64,000 bases of DNA from Alkalihalobacillus sp. LMS39 (GCF_022812285.1 NZ_CP093300.1:1736001-1800000), one strand, 5' to 3'. Shown: positions 16,935 through 26,002, numbered from the stretch's first letter. Program-made: numbers and translations. The notes: generated by a model from the letters alone, not told the origin.

Positions 16935-17299
16935 CTTTCTTCTCTCCCCTTTTCAATCATTTCTAAAACCATATTACGTGAAAGTTGAAGTTTTTCGGCT
17001 TCATGAAGAAGTGGAACAACAAATTCGGTATAAAATTGATCCCGTCTTTGGTCCATAATTTTTTCACGTGCACCGTCACTGACAAACATGCCAACACCTC
17101 GTTTTTTAAATAAAATGCCTTCATCGACAAGAAGGTTAATTCCTTTTGCTGCGGTCGCAGGGTTGATATTGTAATGCTTTGCAAATTGATTTGTCGACGG
17201 CACTTGTTCACCTTCCTGTATCGTTTCGTTTATGATATCGTCTGCAATGCGACTTGCGATTTGCAAGAAGATAGGACGACTGTCATCAAAAGATTGCAT
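16931..17299 (-). CDS. GntR-family (YtrA subfamily) repressor
   Basis: This 122-residue protein has an N-terminal GntR winged helix (IFLQIASRIADDIINETIQE then GEQVPSTNQFAKHYNINPAT) and only a short C-terminal helical dimerisation tail, which defines the YtrA subfamily. It is the first gene of its operon and probably represses it. ATG 17299 follows GGAGGTTAAC. A dyad operator lies just upstream, overlapping the -10. The inducer is unknown. Confidence 0.88.
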   Translation of the reverse strand: MQSFDDSRPIFLQIASRIADDIINETIQEGEQVPSTNQFAKHYNINPATAAKGINLLVDEGILFKKRGVGMFVSDGAREKIMDQRRDQFYTEFVVPLLHEAEKLQLSRNMVLEMIEKGREER

Positions 17300-17314
17300 A
17301 TGTTAACCTCCGTG

Positions 17315-17363
17315 GTTCGTTACTTATGTAACTAACCATAATACCAATGAAGTTCATTGTCAA
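17315..17363 (-). promoter_or_regulatory. Promoter and GntR operator of the ABC operon
   Basis: On the minus strand TTGACA (plus 17358-17363) is followed after 17 bases by TATGGT. The dyad GTTCGTTAC-N4-GTAACTAAC at 17315-17336 begins inside the -10. This is the expected place for autorepression. Confidence 0.65.
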
Positions 17364-17496
17364 TTCATTCATTCACAAATGAGAATTTAGTCCTAGAAAT
17401 GGTGTAAGCTGGAGTGAAAAATTATTATAGGATTAAAATAAGAGAAGTGGAGTTGAAAGAGAGAGGAGCGGGGAAAAAAACTTGTAAAAATGAATA

Positions 17497-17523
17497 AGAG
17501 CAGTAGCGAGAAGCTACTGCTCT
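17497..17523 (-). terminator. Terminator of the HU gene
   Basis: AGAGCAGTAGC and GCTACTGCTCT form an 11-base-pair stem eight bases beyond the stop, followed on the minus strand by a T-rich stretch. Confidence 0.8.
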
Positions 17524-17531
17524 AAAACATA

Positions 17532-17804
17532 TTAGTTTACAGAATCTTTTAATTGTTTACCTGGTTTGAAAGCAGGGTTTTTAGTTGCTGGAATTTCGAT
17601 TTCTTCACCAGTTTGTGGGTTACGTCCTTTGCGTGCAGAGCGCTCGCGAACTTCGAAACTACCAAATCCAACTAATTGTACTTTTCCACCATCTTTTAAA
17701 GCACCAGTGATGCTTTCAAATACAGCATCAACTGCTTTAGATGCATCCTTTTTAGAAAGTTCTGCTTGCTCAGCAACGGCATTAATTAAATCTGTCTTGT
17801 TCAT
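17532..17804 (-). CDS. hup: DNA-binding protein HU
   Basis: This 90-residue nucleoid protein matches B. subtilis HBsu. It starts [20 protein letters not shown], and the beta-arm region holds [20 protein letters not shown]. It bends and compacts DNA. ATG 17804 is six bases after AGGGAGT; a longer reading to 17822 overlaps that ribosome-binding site. It has its own promoter and terminator. Confidence 0.95.
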   Translation of the reverse strand: MNKTDLINAVAEQAELSKKDASKAVDAVFESITGALKDGGKVQLVGFGSFEVRERSARKGRNPQTGEEIEIPATKNPAFKPGKQLKDSVN

Positions 17805-17847
17805 GAAATTACTCCCTTTCATTGCTTAAATAAATACTTGCATTTCA

Positions 17848-17876
17848 AATTTAACCGTGAAACCTAGTCGTGTCAA
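17848..17876 (-). promoter_or_regulatory. Sigma-A promoter of hup
   Basis: On the minus strand TTGACA (plus 17871-17876) and TAAATT (plus 17848-17853) are 17 bases apart, about 44 bases upstream of the HU start codon. Confidence 0.7.
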
Positions 17877-18077
17877 TACTTTCGAGAGAAATAAAAGAAA
17901 AAACACCAAAATTTCTCTTTTTTTTGCTAAATTTCTTGACAAAACGGAGATTGAACATAGAAAAAACATGTGAAATTCGACGAACTTCGCTAAGTTTTTT
18001 CAAAGTTTTACATATTTCTTGACGTTATTTTACATTAAACAAAGGATGATTGATGTAAAATGTTCACTCTTTGTCAT

Positions 18078-18107
18078 TTGGCTTTTTCCATTAAAATCAA
18101 GTATAAT
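18078..18107 (+). promoter_or_regulatory. Candidate sigma-A promoter of psd
   Basis: TTGGCT (18078-18083) and a perfect TATAAT (18102-18107) are 18 bases apart, leaving a leader of about 110 bases before psd. Nothing else was identified in the 420-base gap between hup and psd apart from the hup promoter. Confidence 0.55.
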
Positions 18108-18223
18108 CATATGATAGTTTTATGAATCAAGCTATACATATCTTAAAAAACAGAGATGAAAGATACAAGGGGTTCCCATAAAATTACATAAAAAACCACA
18201 GGAAAAAGGGAATATGGAGGATT

Positions 18224-19015
18224 ATGATGAAAAAAAAGCTTTATCGACTATTTGTAGAATTATCGAACAGTCCTGTTCACTCTCTTATATTAAAGAAATT
18301 TACCCAATCGAAATTAAGTAAACCGATAACAAAGTCATTTGTGAAAACGTATAAAATTAATGAAGAGGAAATGGAGTATCCTCTTGAACAATATGAATCA
18401 TTACAACAATTGTTTATCCGTCGCTTAAAAAGTGGGGCTCGACCTATTGATGTCGATTCTAAGGCGGTTGTAAGCCCGGTAGATGGCATTTTAGCAAAAG
18501 TTGGGCAAATTACCTCTGAATCCAGTTTTTTTGTAAAAGGGCAGGACTATAGCCTTGAGGAAATGTTAGGGTCAAAAGAAGATGCTGTCAAATACAAAGG
18601 TGGTATGTTTTATTTGTTTTACTTGAGTCCAAGCCATTATCATCGTATACATAGCCCTGTTAACGGTGAGATCGAAAAGCAATGGCAGTTAGGTTCAAGG
18701 TCGTACCCAGTTAATCAAAGTGGGCTTAAGTATGGAAAACGGCCATTGTCAAGAAACTATCGTCTTATTTCTGAAGTGAAAGTAGACTCTTCGCATGTTG
18801 CTATCGTTAAAGTAGGGGCCTTAAATGTGAACAGTATTCATACAACACATGAAACGAATCACCTTGAAAAAGGAGAGGAAATGGCGTATTTTTCATTTGG
18901 TTCCACGGTGATTCTTCTTTTTGAAGAGGGGATGATTGAGTCGGATGTGAAAGAAGTTCCAGCAGAGATGACTGTCGGCTCAAGAATTGCGACATTGCAT
19001 TCGAATGGACTATAG
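18224..19015 (+). CDS. psd: Phosphatidylserine decarboxylase
   Basis: This 263-residue enzyme, the same length as the B. subtilis protein, converts phosphatidylserine to phosphatidylethanolamine at the membrane. The self-cleavage site is FGST near residue 226, where the Ser becomes the pyruvoyl group (LGST in other members). Conserved segments VVSPVDGILAKVGQI, YLSPSHYHRIHSPV and HTTHETNHLEKGEEMAYFSF are present. ATG 18224 follows TGGAGG; ATG 18227 is an alternative. No phosphatidylserine synthase gene is adjacent in the window, unlike in B. subtilis. Confidence 0.95.
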   Translation: MMKKKLYRLFVELSNSPVHSLILKKFTQSKLSKPITKSFVKTYKINEEEMEYPLEQYESLQQLFIRRLKSGARPIDVDSKAVVSPVDGILAKVGQITSESSFFVKGQDYSLEEMLGSKEDAVKYKGGMFYLFYLSPSHYHRIHSPVNGEIEKQWQLGSRSYPVNQSGLKYGKRPLSRNYRLISEVKVDSSHVAIVKVGALNVNSIHTTHETNHLEKGEEMAYFSFGSTVILLFEEGMIESDVKEVPAEMTVGSRIATLHSNGL

Positions 19016-19114
19016 CTTTGTGACAGGAGGAAACCGGCTTTTGCAGGCGGAAAGGGCAGATTTTAATCCAACCACGTGGCCCCATCCTGAAAGTGAGGTT
19101 TCAAAATTGTAAAC

Positions 19115-19143
19115 AAAAAAGCTGTCGATAAAATATCGACAGC
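19115..19143 (-). terminator. Terminator of the mrp operon
   Basis: GCTGTCGATA pairs with TATCGACAGC. On the minus strand it is followed by TTTTTTG. A second hairpin (19147-19174) overlaps the mrpG stop. Confidence 0.8.
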
Positions 19144-19159
19144 CACAAGCTAAAGGGAA

Positions 19160-19540
19160 TTAGCCCTTTAGCTTTTCTACTGTTTCCTGTTCTTTTGGTT
19201 GAATACTTTTTTTATGCTTTAAATCATCCTGGATGCTGATATCAGCTAATGGGACACCGGTTCGATAAGCAGACCGTGACATCATTAAACCGGCAACAGG
19301 TGCAGTTAAAAACACGAAGAAAATTGTTAATAATATTTTGGCGATAAATTGTCCTTCAATGACAAGAAAATAAATAAACGTGGATGCCATAATCGATATA
19401 ACACCTAATGTTGCACTTTTTGTGGCGGCATGTAACCTTCCATATACGTCAGGAAAGCGAATCATCCCGACAGCCCCTAGTAAGCTTAATAAACCCCCGA
19501 TAATGGCGAAAACACTAATGACTATTTCGGTCACGGTCAA
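19160..19540 (-). CDS. mrpG: Mrp Na+/H+ antiporter subunit MrpG
   Basis: This small subunit of about 126 residues has three membrane helices (VISVFAIIGGLLSLLGAVGM; ATLGVISIMASTFIYFLVI; KILLTIFFVFLTAPVAGLMM) and a charged C-terminal tail. It belongs to the MnhG/PhaG family and is required for assembly of the seven-subunit antiporter. TTG 19540 is six bases after GAGGTG; GTG 19549 is an alternative start. It overlaps the end of mrpF. Confidence 0.92.
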   Translation of the reverse strand: MTVTEIVISVFAIIGGLLSLLGAVGMIRFPDVYGRLHAATKSATLGVISIMASTFIYFLVIEGQFIAKILLTIFFVFLTAPVAGLMMSRSAYRTGVPLADISIQDDLKHKKSIQPKEQETVEKLKG

Positions 19541-19802
19541 TGACGACACCTCTTTCTAGAAACTTTGCTAAGGCGATGGAACCAACGAAAGCTAAAATCC
19601 CGATGACAAGGATAATCTCTGCATAAGCAGATGTCCGTTGTAAAATCATTAATAAGGCGATAAAGCCAATTAAATTGATACCGAATGTGTCTAAAGCAAC
19701 AACACGGTCAGGCATCGTCGGACCGATAACGACGCGAATGAAGCAAACGAGCAATGAAATGGACATCATCACTAATACAGTAATCAAAATCGTATCAAGC
19801 AT
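19515..19802 (-). CDS. mrpF: Mrp antiporter subunit MrpF
   Basis: This 95-residue subunit has three membrane helices and the conserved GPTMPDRVVALDTFGIN segment between the first and second. It is the MnhF/PhaF family. Its start overlaps the stop of mrpE by one base and its end overlaps mrpG, so translation is coupled. In Mrp complexes MrpE, MrpF and MrpG form part of the Na+-linked half. Confidence 0.93.
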   Translation of the reverse strand: MLDTILITVLVMMSISLLVCFIRVVIGPTMPDRVVALDTFGINLIGFIALLMILQRTSAYAEIILVIGILAFVGSIALAKFLERGVVIDRDRNSH

Positions 19803-20278
19803 TAGTGACTCACCTCCATAATCGCTTTTTCAAACGTCGTTTGGATTTGTTTAATCATCGCTTCTTTATCAGGGACATGGATAGAGTGAATGTACAAAAT
19901 TTTATTATCATCTGAAAAATCCATTGTTAATGTCCCTGGAGTTAACGTTATAAGAGAAGCTAGCAACGTGAGCTCCCAGTCAGACGTTAACTTTGTTGGT
20001 ACGGCAACAATCCCTGGCTTGATGTCCATTTTTGGACTAAGCACAATTTTAATTAAATCGATATTTGAAAGAATTAACTCTTTACTAAAAAGTAAAAGTA
20101 ACTTTATAAAGGCGTAGAGCCTTCGAAAGTAGAAATCAAAAACAAGAAACCGCCGTAAGACAAGTAAAATGCCTAACCCGATTACGTAGCCTACTAGAAA
20201 GTCGACAAATGTATAGCTGTTTTGTAAAAATACCCAAATGACGGCTAAGACGACGTTTAATAATATTTGAAAAGCCAT
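19802..20278 (-). CDS. mrpE: Mrp antiporter subunit MrpE
   Basis: This 158-residue subunit matches the B. subtilis MrpE length. It has N-terminal membrane helices (MAFQILLNVVLAVIWVFLQN and LVGYVIGLGILLVL) and a cytoplasmic domain with TLTPGTLTMDFSDDNKILYI. It is needed for stable assembly of the antiporter. It starts four bases after the mrpD stop. Confidence 0.93.
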   Translation of the reverse strand: MAFQILLNVVLAVIWVFLQNSYTFVDFLVGYVIGLGILLVLRRFLVFDFYFRRLYAFIKLLLLFSKELILSNIDLIKIVLSPKMDIKPGIVAVPTKLTSDWELTLLASLITLTPGTLTMDFSDDNKILYIHSIHVPDKEAMIKQIQTTFEKAIMEVSH

Positions 20279-20282
20279 AGCA

Positions 20283-21764
20283 CTACTCCTTTAGCACAGA
20301 ATTAATATAAATTGAAGGGTCTAATATTTCGTTAGCAACGGCTAATGAATATTGAAAGATAGGTTCTGCGAAAAATCCTAAAATAATTGTTAACGCAACT
20401 AAAGGAACAATAGGTAAAATGACTTTGCCAATTTTTTGTTTCGCTTGCTCTGTGGTCATCTTTTGCTCACCCCAGAATGCATAGATGAAGATTTTCATCA
20501 TTGAAAATAAAGTAAGTAGCCCAACTATTAAAGCAACTGTGACAATAACATAACGTCCTTCTTCAAATCCGGCTAAAATCAGCGCAAATTTACTAAAGAA
20601 TCCACTTAGTGGAGGAATACCAGCTAATGAAATAGCGGATATAAAGAATAGCCACGCGAGCCATGGATGAGTTTTTAATATACCACCCATTTCTTTTAAG
20701 TTTGTCGTTCCCGTAAGTTTTTGCGTTGCACCAGCAAATAAAAATAATGCTGCTTTTACGATAATGTGGTGAGCAATATAATAAATCGCACCAGCTATTG
20801 CTAATGGTGTAAAAATTCCAAGCCCCATTACCATATAACCAACCTGACTAATGATGTGATATGAAAGGATTCGTTTAAAGTCAAATTGTGAAACGGCTCC
20901 TAGAACTCCAAAGAACATCGTTAACCCTGCTAGAGCAAGGATAATATTATGGGTAAAGCCTGGGTCATGGTTGAAAACGAGCGTAAACATTCGGAATATC
21001 GCGTATATCCCTACTTTTGTTAATAGTCCACCGAATAGGGCAGCAATGGCTGCAGGTGGGCCATAATAAGAGCGTGGTAACCAAAAATAAAGAGGGAATA
21101 ACGCTCCTTTCATTGCAAAAACAATTAAGAAAAGAATGGCGATAACATTCAAAACACCTTGTTGCTCAAGCTCTGCTACTTTCACTGCTAAGTCAGCAAA
21201 ATTCAATGTTCCAGTTGCCGCATAAATATAAGCAACACCAACGATAAACAATATCGAAGCAAAAATATTGATAATGACGTACTTAAGTGATTCACGCAAC
21301 TGATATTTTGTGCCTCCAATTACAATTAAAATATAGGAAGCAATAAGCATAACTTCGAAAAAGACGAACAAGTTAAACAAGTCACCCGTTAGAAAGGCTC
21401 CGTTTACTCCAGCAAGGAGAAAAAAGTAAAACGGGTAGAAGTAAAACTTTTCTCTTTCATTTGATATCGTTTGAAAAGCAAAGAAAAGACAAACGACACC
21501 AACGATACTCGATAAAATAAGCATCATGGTCGCAAACATATCGGCTACTAACACAATTCCAAACGGTGGTTGCCAGTTTCCGACTGCTAGCGTTGTAATG
21601 CCTTGGTGATAAACAACGACAGCCATATATATAGAAATTCCAAGTAAAGCAACGGCGGTGATTCCGCTAATTACCCGTTGAATTTGATGTTGCTTTGCTA
21701 AGAAAATCAAGATTGTGCCGATTAAAAAAGGTATTAATATTGGTAATATCACTAAATTATTCAT
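20283..21764 (-). CDS. mrpD: Mrp antiporter subunit MrpD
   Basis: This 493-residue, about 14-helix subunit is homologous to NuoM/NuoN of complex I and carries a proton path. Typical segments are GDLFNLFVFFEVMLIASYIL and AALFGGLLTKVGIYAIFRMF. The length is identical to that of B. subtilis MrpD. Its start overlaps mrpC by eight bases. With MrpA it forms the ion-translocating modules of the antiporter. Confidence 0.95.
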   Translation of the reverse strand: MNNLVILPILIPFLIGTILIFLAKQHQIQRVISGITAVALLGISIYMAVVVYHQGITTLAVGNWQPPFGIVLVADMFATMMLILSSIVGVVCLFFAFQTISNEREKFYFYPFYFFLLAGVNGAFLTGDLFNLFVFFEVMLIASYILIVIGGTKYQLRESLKYVIINIFASILFIVGVAYIYAATGTLNFADLAVKVAELEQQGVLNVIAILFLIVFAMKGALFPLYFWLPRSYYGPPAAIAALFGGLLTKVGIYAIFRMFTLVFNHDPGFTHNIILALAGLTMFFGVLGAVSQFDFKRILSYHIISQVGYMVMGLGIFTPLAIAGAIYYIAHHIIVKAALFLFAGATQKLTGTTNLKEMGGILKTHPWLAWLFFISAISLAGIPPLSGFFSKFALILAGFEEGRYVIVTVALIVGLLTLFSMMKIFIYAFWGEQKMTTEQAKQKIGKVILPIVPLVALTIILGFFAEPIFQYSLAVANEILDPSIYINSVLKE

Positions 21765-22095
21765 CAGCAGTTCCCCTTAATTTATCTAAATCATCTGTTT
21801 TATGCTCTTTATATGTTCGATAAGCTAATACAAGCAAGAAAGCTGTAACCCCAAAACTGATAACAATGGCCGTTAAAATTAATGCTTGTGGAAGCGGGTC
21901 AGCATAAGCTGCTGCTTCTTCACCAAGCAGGGGAGGAGCTCCTCTCATTAATCCTGCCATTGTGAGTAATAGTAAATGTGCACCGTGTGAGAGCAACATA
22001 AGACCTAGAACAACTCTGAGCAAACTTTTCGTTAAAATTAAATACGTACCCACCATAAAGAGGATGCCGATAGCTACTGACATTAAGATTTCCAT
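21757..22095 (-). CDS. mrpC: Mrp antiporter subunit MrpC
   Basis: This 112-residue, three-helix subunit is homologous to NuoK. The conserved region is ADPLPQALILTAIVISFGVT. It overlaps mrpB by one base upstream and mrpD downstream. Confidence 0.93.
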   Translation of the reverse strand: MEILMSVAIGILFMVGTYLILTKSLLRVVLGLMLLSHGAHLLLLTMAGLMRGAPPLLGEEAAAYADPLPQALILTAIVISFGVTAFLLVLAYRTYKEHKTDDLDKLRGTADE

Positions 22096-22520
22096 TACGC
22101 TTCATCCTCTCCAATCGTTAGTATAATTAATAGCGCAATACCGACAACAACGAGATAAATCCCAAGGTCAAACGGTAAGGCGGTCGTAAGCTCAGTTTCA
22201 CCTAAAATCGGTAGCTGAAAATAATCGAAATATTGAGTAAGGAATGGGTCGCCCCTAAACATACTCGCAATACCTGTAAGTAATGATATTAGTAATCCCG
22301 CCGCTATCATCGTTGTGAAATTTATCGGCAATGCTTTCTTTATGGAACCCATGTCAAACCCTAAATATAGTAACAATAGGGCGGAGGCGGTCATTAAACC
22401 GCCGATAAAACCACCGCCAGGGTTGTTATGGCCTGCAAAAAATAAATAAACGGAGAAGATTAGAATGATAAACGTAACGATTCTCGTAATCGTATGAAGC
22501 ATGACATTATTCGTCTTCAC
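22095..22520 (-). CDS. mrpB: Mrp antiporter subunit MrpB
   Basis: This 141-residue subunit has four membrane helices and the conserved loop FFAGHNNPGGGFIGGLMTAS. It is the MnhB family. It overlaps mrpA by four bases and mrpC by one. Confidence 0.94.
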   Translation of the reverse strand: MKTNNVMLHTITRIVTFIILIFSVYLFFAGHNNPGGGFIGGLMTASALLLLYLGFDMGSIKKALPINFTTMIAAGLLISLLTGIASMFRGDPFLTQYFDYFQLPILGETELTTALPFDLGIYLVVVGIALLIILTIGEDEA

Positions 22521-24925
22521 ACATCTTCCCTCCCTGTCATTCGTAATTTAATAAGTGTAACGACACCTAGAGCTGCAATCCCTAAAACGAGCACTTCTAA
22601 TAATGTATCAATGCCACGGAAGTCAACAAGGATGACGTTTACGACATTTTTTCCACCAGCTAATTTATAAGCATTTTCTAAGAAGAAATCAGAGATAGGT
22701 TGTAACCCATTTTGGTTACTTAATGCAAATGAACTTAATGCTGTTAACGTAACAAGCACACCGACACCAATCGATATAATTAAATTTACACCATTGAATC
22801 TAGGCGTAAACTTTTCTTTACGTAACTCTGGTAAATGATAAAACGCAAGCAACAATAAGACAACCATAACCGTTTCTACAAGAAGCTGTGTTAATACTAA
22901 ATCAGGTGCACTAAACACGGCGAAAAATAAAGCGATTAAAAAGCCGATGACACCGACAACGATAACAGCTGAAATCCGGTGATGAATAAACGGTACAGAT
23001 AAAGTAGCTGCAATAAAGATCAACACTAATATCCACATAAATGGTGAAATTGGAGCAACATTGACAGTATCAATGGCAAAGGCTTCATAGCGGATAAATG
23101 TATAGCCAATCGCTAAAATAAAGAACGTTAGCATATAAGCGAAATAATCACGCAATAAGCCAGTCATTTGCATTTGCGTTACTTTTGTTGAGCCTTTAAT
23201 GAGGCCAATTAACCCGTTGTCATACATATAATTTAATGGATCGCGTTCTCTTAAATAAATCGACAATTGCATCCATTTTTTTGCGGTTAAATAAATCACT
23301 GTTCCAAAAGCAATAACACCTAACGTCATTAGCAATTCAGTATTAATGCCATGCCAGTGATAAATATCTAAATAGAATCGTTGATCAGGTAATATAGCCG
23401 ATATCGCTGGTTCAATAATGGAATGAGTTAATAAATTAGGGAAGAACCCAATTAAAATAACGAGGGACCCTAATATAATTGGACTAATTAACATCCCGAT
23501 TGGAGCTTCGTGAACATGTTTCACATCGAAATTTTCTGGTTTGAATTTTCCGAAGAACGTCTTGAAAAACATAATTAAACAGTAGACGAATGTGAACACA
23601 CTAGCAACCCAACCGACAATAGGGAAGATGAATCCCCACGTTTGCATATTGAAAATATCTAGTTGTGTAGCATTGACAAGTCCCGTAAAGAACATTTCTT
23701 TACTTAAGAAACCATTAAATGGTGGTAAACCTGCCATAGCGGCTAAACCGACCAATGAAATTGTAAATGTGATCGGCATAATGGCCATCAAACCACCGAG
23801 TTTACGGATATCTCGTGTTCCTGTTTCATGGTCGATAATTCCGACAGTCATGAAGAGACTTCCTTTAAAGGTAGCATGGTTAATTAGATGGAAAATTGCA
23901 GCTAATGTTGCGGTAGTAAATAATATCGTTTCAGTTCCTTCAAACCCGGAATAAAGAGAAGCTGAGCCAAGGCCGAGTAAACACATAATTAACCCAAGTT
24001 GACTTATCGTTGAAAAAGCCAAAATTGACTTTAGGTCTTTTTGCCGGACCGCGGAGACAGACCCCCACAATAACGTGAATAAACCTACTGCAGATATAAT
24101 CCAAAACCATTCAGCTACTCCACCGAAAACTGGCGTTAACCTTGCCACTAAGTATATCCCTGCTTTTACCATCGTTGCGGAGTGTAAATACGCACTAACA
24201 GGTGTAGGAGCTTCCATGGCATCTGGTAACCAAATATGAAATGGAAATTGAGCCGATTTCGTAAATGCACCTAATAACACAAGTAACATTGCCGGGATGA
24301 ATAGTGGGTTTTGAGCAATAACGTCTGCTTGCTCAATAATGCCTCTGATGCTAAACGTATTTGTCATAACGTAAAGCAAAGAAAAGCCCCCTAACATACC
24401 GAACCCACCAAACACAGTAATTAACATCGATTTTTGGGCACCGTATGTTGATTTCTCCCTATGGAACCAGTAACTGATTAATAATGACGATGCTAAACTT
24501 GTAAGTTCCCAAAATACATAAAGAACAATGAGGTTATCAGAAATAACAACCCCTAACATAGCTCCCATAAACATAAGTAAATAAACGTAAAAATTATTTA
24601 AGGACTCGGTTTTATTTGATAAATAGTAAATGGAATAAAGGACGACTAAGGCACCAATTCCTGTTATTAACAATGCAAATAATAAGCTTAGTCCATCAAG
24701 ATAAACAGTAAAATTAATCCCGAGAGAAGGAACCCATGCAATGGTTTCCATCACAACTAATCCACTTGATGTGGTTGGTAAATACTGTAGGAAAAGAATA
24801 AACAAAGTGATAGGTAATAGTAGGACAAACCAACCAGTATGTATCTTTCTTACGTATTTATACAAGAATGGGATTAGGATGGCTAGTAAGAATGGTGATA
24901 ATGTTGCCCAGTGTAATGCTGTCAA
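22517..24925 (-). CDS. mrpA: Mrp antiporter subunit MrpA
   Basis: This 802-residue protein is the largest subunit and the first gene of mrpABCDEFG. The N-terminal half is NuoL-like (LLISYWFHREKSTYGAQKSM and LPDAMEAPTPVSAYLHSATM); the C-terminal part carries the MrpA-specific domains with SAPDLVLTQLLVETVMVV. The complex exchanges cytoplasmic Na+ for external H+ and supports growth at high pH and salt. The TTG start is preceded by AAAGGAGGTCATAAAC. All seven subunits are intact and in the usual order, so the antiporter should be functional. Confidence 0.95.
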   Translation of the reverse strand: MTALHWATLSPFLLAILIPFLYKYVRKIHTGWFVLLLPITLFILFLQYLPTTSSGLVVMETIAWVPSLGINFTVYLDGLSLLFALLITGIGALVVLYSIYYLSNKTESLNNFYVYLLMFMGAMLGVVISDNLIVLYVFWELTSLASSLLISYWFHREKSTYGAQKSMLITVFGGFGMLGGFSLLYVMTNTFSIRGIIEQADVIAQNPLFIPAMLLVLLGAFTKSAQFPFHIWLPDAMEAPTPVSAYLHSATMVKAGIYLVARLTPVFGGVAEWFWIISAVGLFTLLWGSVSAVRQKDLKSILAFSTISQLGLIMCLLGLGSASLYSGFEGTETILFTTATLAAIFHLINHATFKGSLFMTVGIIDHETGTRDIRKLGGLMAIMPITFTISLVGLAAMAGLPPFNGFLSKEMFFTGLVNATQLDIFNMQTWGFIFPIVGWVASVFTFVYCLIMFFKTFFGKFKPENFDVKHVHEAPIGMLISPIILGSLVILIGFFPNLLTHSIIEPAISAILPDQRFYLDIYHWHGINTELLMTLGVIAFGTVIYLTAKKWMQLSIYLRERDPLNYMYDNGLIGLIKGSTKVTQMQMTGLLRDYFAYMLTFFILAIGYTFIRYEAFAIDTVNVAPISPFMWILVLIFIAATLSVPFIHHRISAVIVVGVIGFLIALFFAVFSAPDLVLTQLLVETVMVVLLLLAFYHLPELRKEKFTPRFNGVNLIISIGVGVLVTLTALSSFALSNQNGLQPISDFFLENAYKLAGGKNVVNVILVDFRGIDTLLEVLVLGIAALGVVTLIKLRMTGREDV

Positions 24926-25310
24926 AGTTTATGACCTCCTTTTAATGATTAACTTTTTCTTTTACATGAAATAAAACTTGGCTAACCAAGTTTTTATTTT
25001 GGTTTTTTATGGGACGAATTAGACCGGAAAGGGAGAGGTGTTTTAGGCACATTAAAAATTATATACTAAATTTTCACTACATGCACACTAGAAACCTTGA
25101 CGCAATCACGATTTGTTTACCCCATTATAAATATGAAGAAACGAGTAATTCCTAAAAAAAATTTTTTTTTTTGAAAACGATCTCAAATTGAAGGAGACAA
25201 GTCATATTATTTATCCTCATGAAAAAAATATGCTTGTTTTTGAAATTCTACGTATATTTTTCCAAACGGTTTCTCATTCTAATAGTAGAAACGACTTGGA
25301 GTGAGTAATC
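24926..25310. other. Intergenic leader region between mrpA and a divergent small gene
   Basis: No gene was seen in these 385 bases. A perfect TATAAT on the minus strand (in TATATAAT, near 25062-25069) could serve mrpA, but its -35 is weak. A run of T residues lies near 25160. No riboswitch was recognised. Confidence 0.4.
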
Positions 25311-25505
25311 ATGAATATACGAAAAGGGATAATAGCTTTCTTAATTTTTCTAGTGATGTTCATTGCGGCTTGGCGTGCTGATGCTGTTAACAACCGTTAT
25401 GTTCAGCATCCAGAAAGAGAAGACATTGGCATCCTAGAAGTTGCACCGCAACAATTAGTGCCACTCGAACGATTTAATTCGCGTGAATATATCCGACATC
25501 GTTAG
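25311..25505 (+). CDS. Small secreted or membrane-anchored protein
   Basis: This 64-residue protein begins with a basic N-terminus (MNIRKG) and one hydrophobic helix (IIAFLIFLVMFIAAWRADA), followed by a short polar tail ending REYIRHR. It may be an uncleaved signal anchor or a small exported peptide. ATG 25311 is preceded by TTGGAGTGAG and a terminator follows 15 bases after the stop, so it is an independent unit. It is not recognised as a known family. Confidence 0.65.
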   Translation: MNIRKGIIAFLIFLVMFIAAWRADAVNNRYVQHPEREDIGILEVAPQQLVPLERFNSREYIRHR

Positions 25506-25520
25506 GATTCCTATAAAAAA

Positions 25521-25547
25521 AACCACTGCCAATGCAGTGGTTTTTTT
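25521..25547 (+). terminator. Intrinsic terminator
   Basis: AACCACTGC, loop CAAT and GCAGTGGTT are followed by seven T residues. It lies between a plus-strand gene and sda, which converge. Confidence 0.9.
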
Positions 25548-25557
25548 AATTTCTTTA

Positions 25558-25698
25558 TTATGAAGAAAGTTTAATTTTATCAGTTAAGGAGCGACGGTCA
25601 ATTTCTAATTTGACTAAATAAACAAAATCTTCACTAAGCTGTAGCTCGATTGCTTTATAATAAGTTTCGATAAGCAAGTCATCAGATAATTTTTTCAT
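25558..25698 (-). CDS. sda: Sporulation checkpoint inhibitor Sda
   Basis: This 46-residue peptide aligns along its whole length with B. subtilis Sda ([20 protein letters not shown] then [19 protein letters not shown]. subtilis starts MRKLSDELLIESYFKA). Sda binds histidine kinase KinA and blocks the phosphorelay when replication is perturbed. In B. subtilis its expression is driven by DnaA, and DnaA boxes lie upstream here too. The strong ribosome-binding site AGGGAGGTG is more than 20 bases before ATG. The hairpin CTGCC/GGCAG at about 25704-25720 separates them and would bring them to a working distance. Confidence 0.92.
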   Translation of the reverse strand: MKKLSDDLLIETYYKAIELQLSEDFVYLVKLEIDRRSLTDKIKLSS

Positions 25699-25700
25699 CT

Positions 25701-25735
25701 TGTCTCTGCCTAGTTACGGCAGTTCACCTCCCTAA
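25701..25735 (-). promoter_or_regulatory. sda translation initiation region with hairpin between SD and start
   Basis: On the minus strand AGGGAGGTGAA is followed by CTGCC-N7-GGCAG, then seven bases and the ATG. Without folding the SD-to-start distance is too long; with the five-base-pair stem it is about nine bases. A bypass or a regulated initiation site is inferred. Confidence 0.55.
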
Positions 25736-25880
25736 TATTCTTTATCAAGGTATATCTATTTTCCTAATGAAAAAAGGTTATTGTGTTGGATTTACATTTC
25801 TCTTTTTATTGGGTAAAATGCTTGTCTTTTTTTGTTACATTCATCCTACCATGAATTGTAAAAAGGAACAACCGTTCGTT

Positions 25881-25980
25881 TTATCCACATTTGGTAGTGG
25901 ATAACCTGTGAGTTACTTGTTTATAAAGGAAAAAACGATTGATTTTACTAGATGTTGAGACGTGTATAACGTTATCCACA
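25881..25980 (-). promoter_or_regulatory. DnaA box cluster upstream of sda
   Basis: TTATCCACA occurs at 25881-25889 and 25972-25980, and AGTGGATAA (one mismatch on the other strand) at 25896-25904. The boxes are 180-280 bases upstream of sda. DnaA activation of sda is established in B. subtilis; here the relation is inferred. Confidence 0.7.
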
Positions 25981-26002
25981 ACTGTAGATATGAAGGATCT
26001 TT

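Noticed and set aside
19019-19111. Short frame after psd starting GTG or TTG with AGGAGG nearby
   Set aside because: It encodes at most about 30 residues with no known family, and its start is ambiguous. It was kept out for lack of support.
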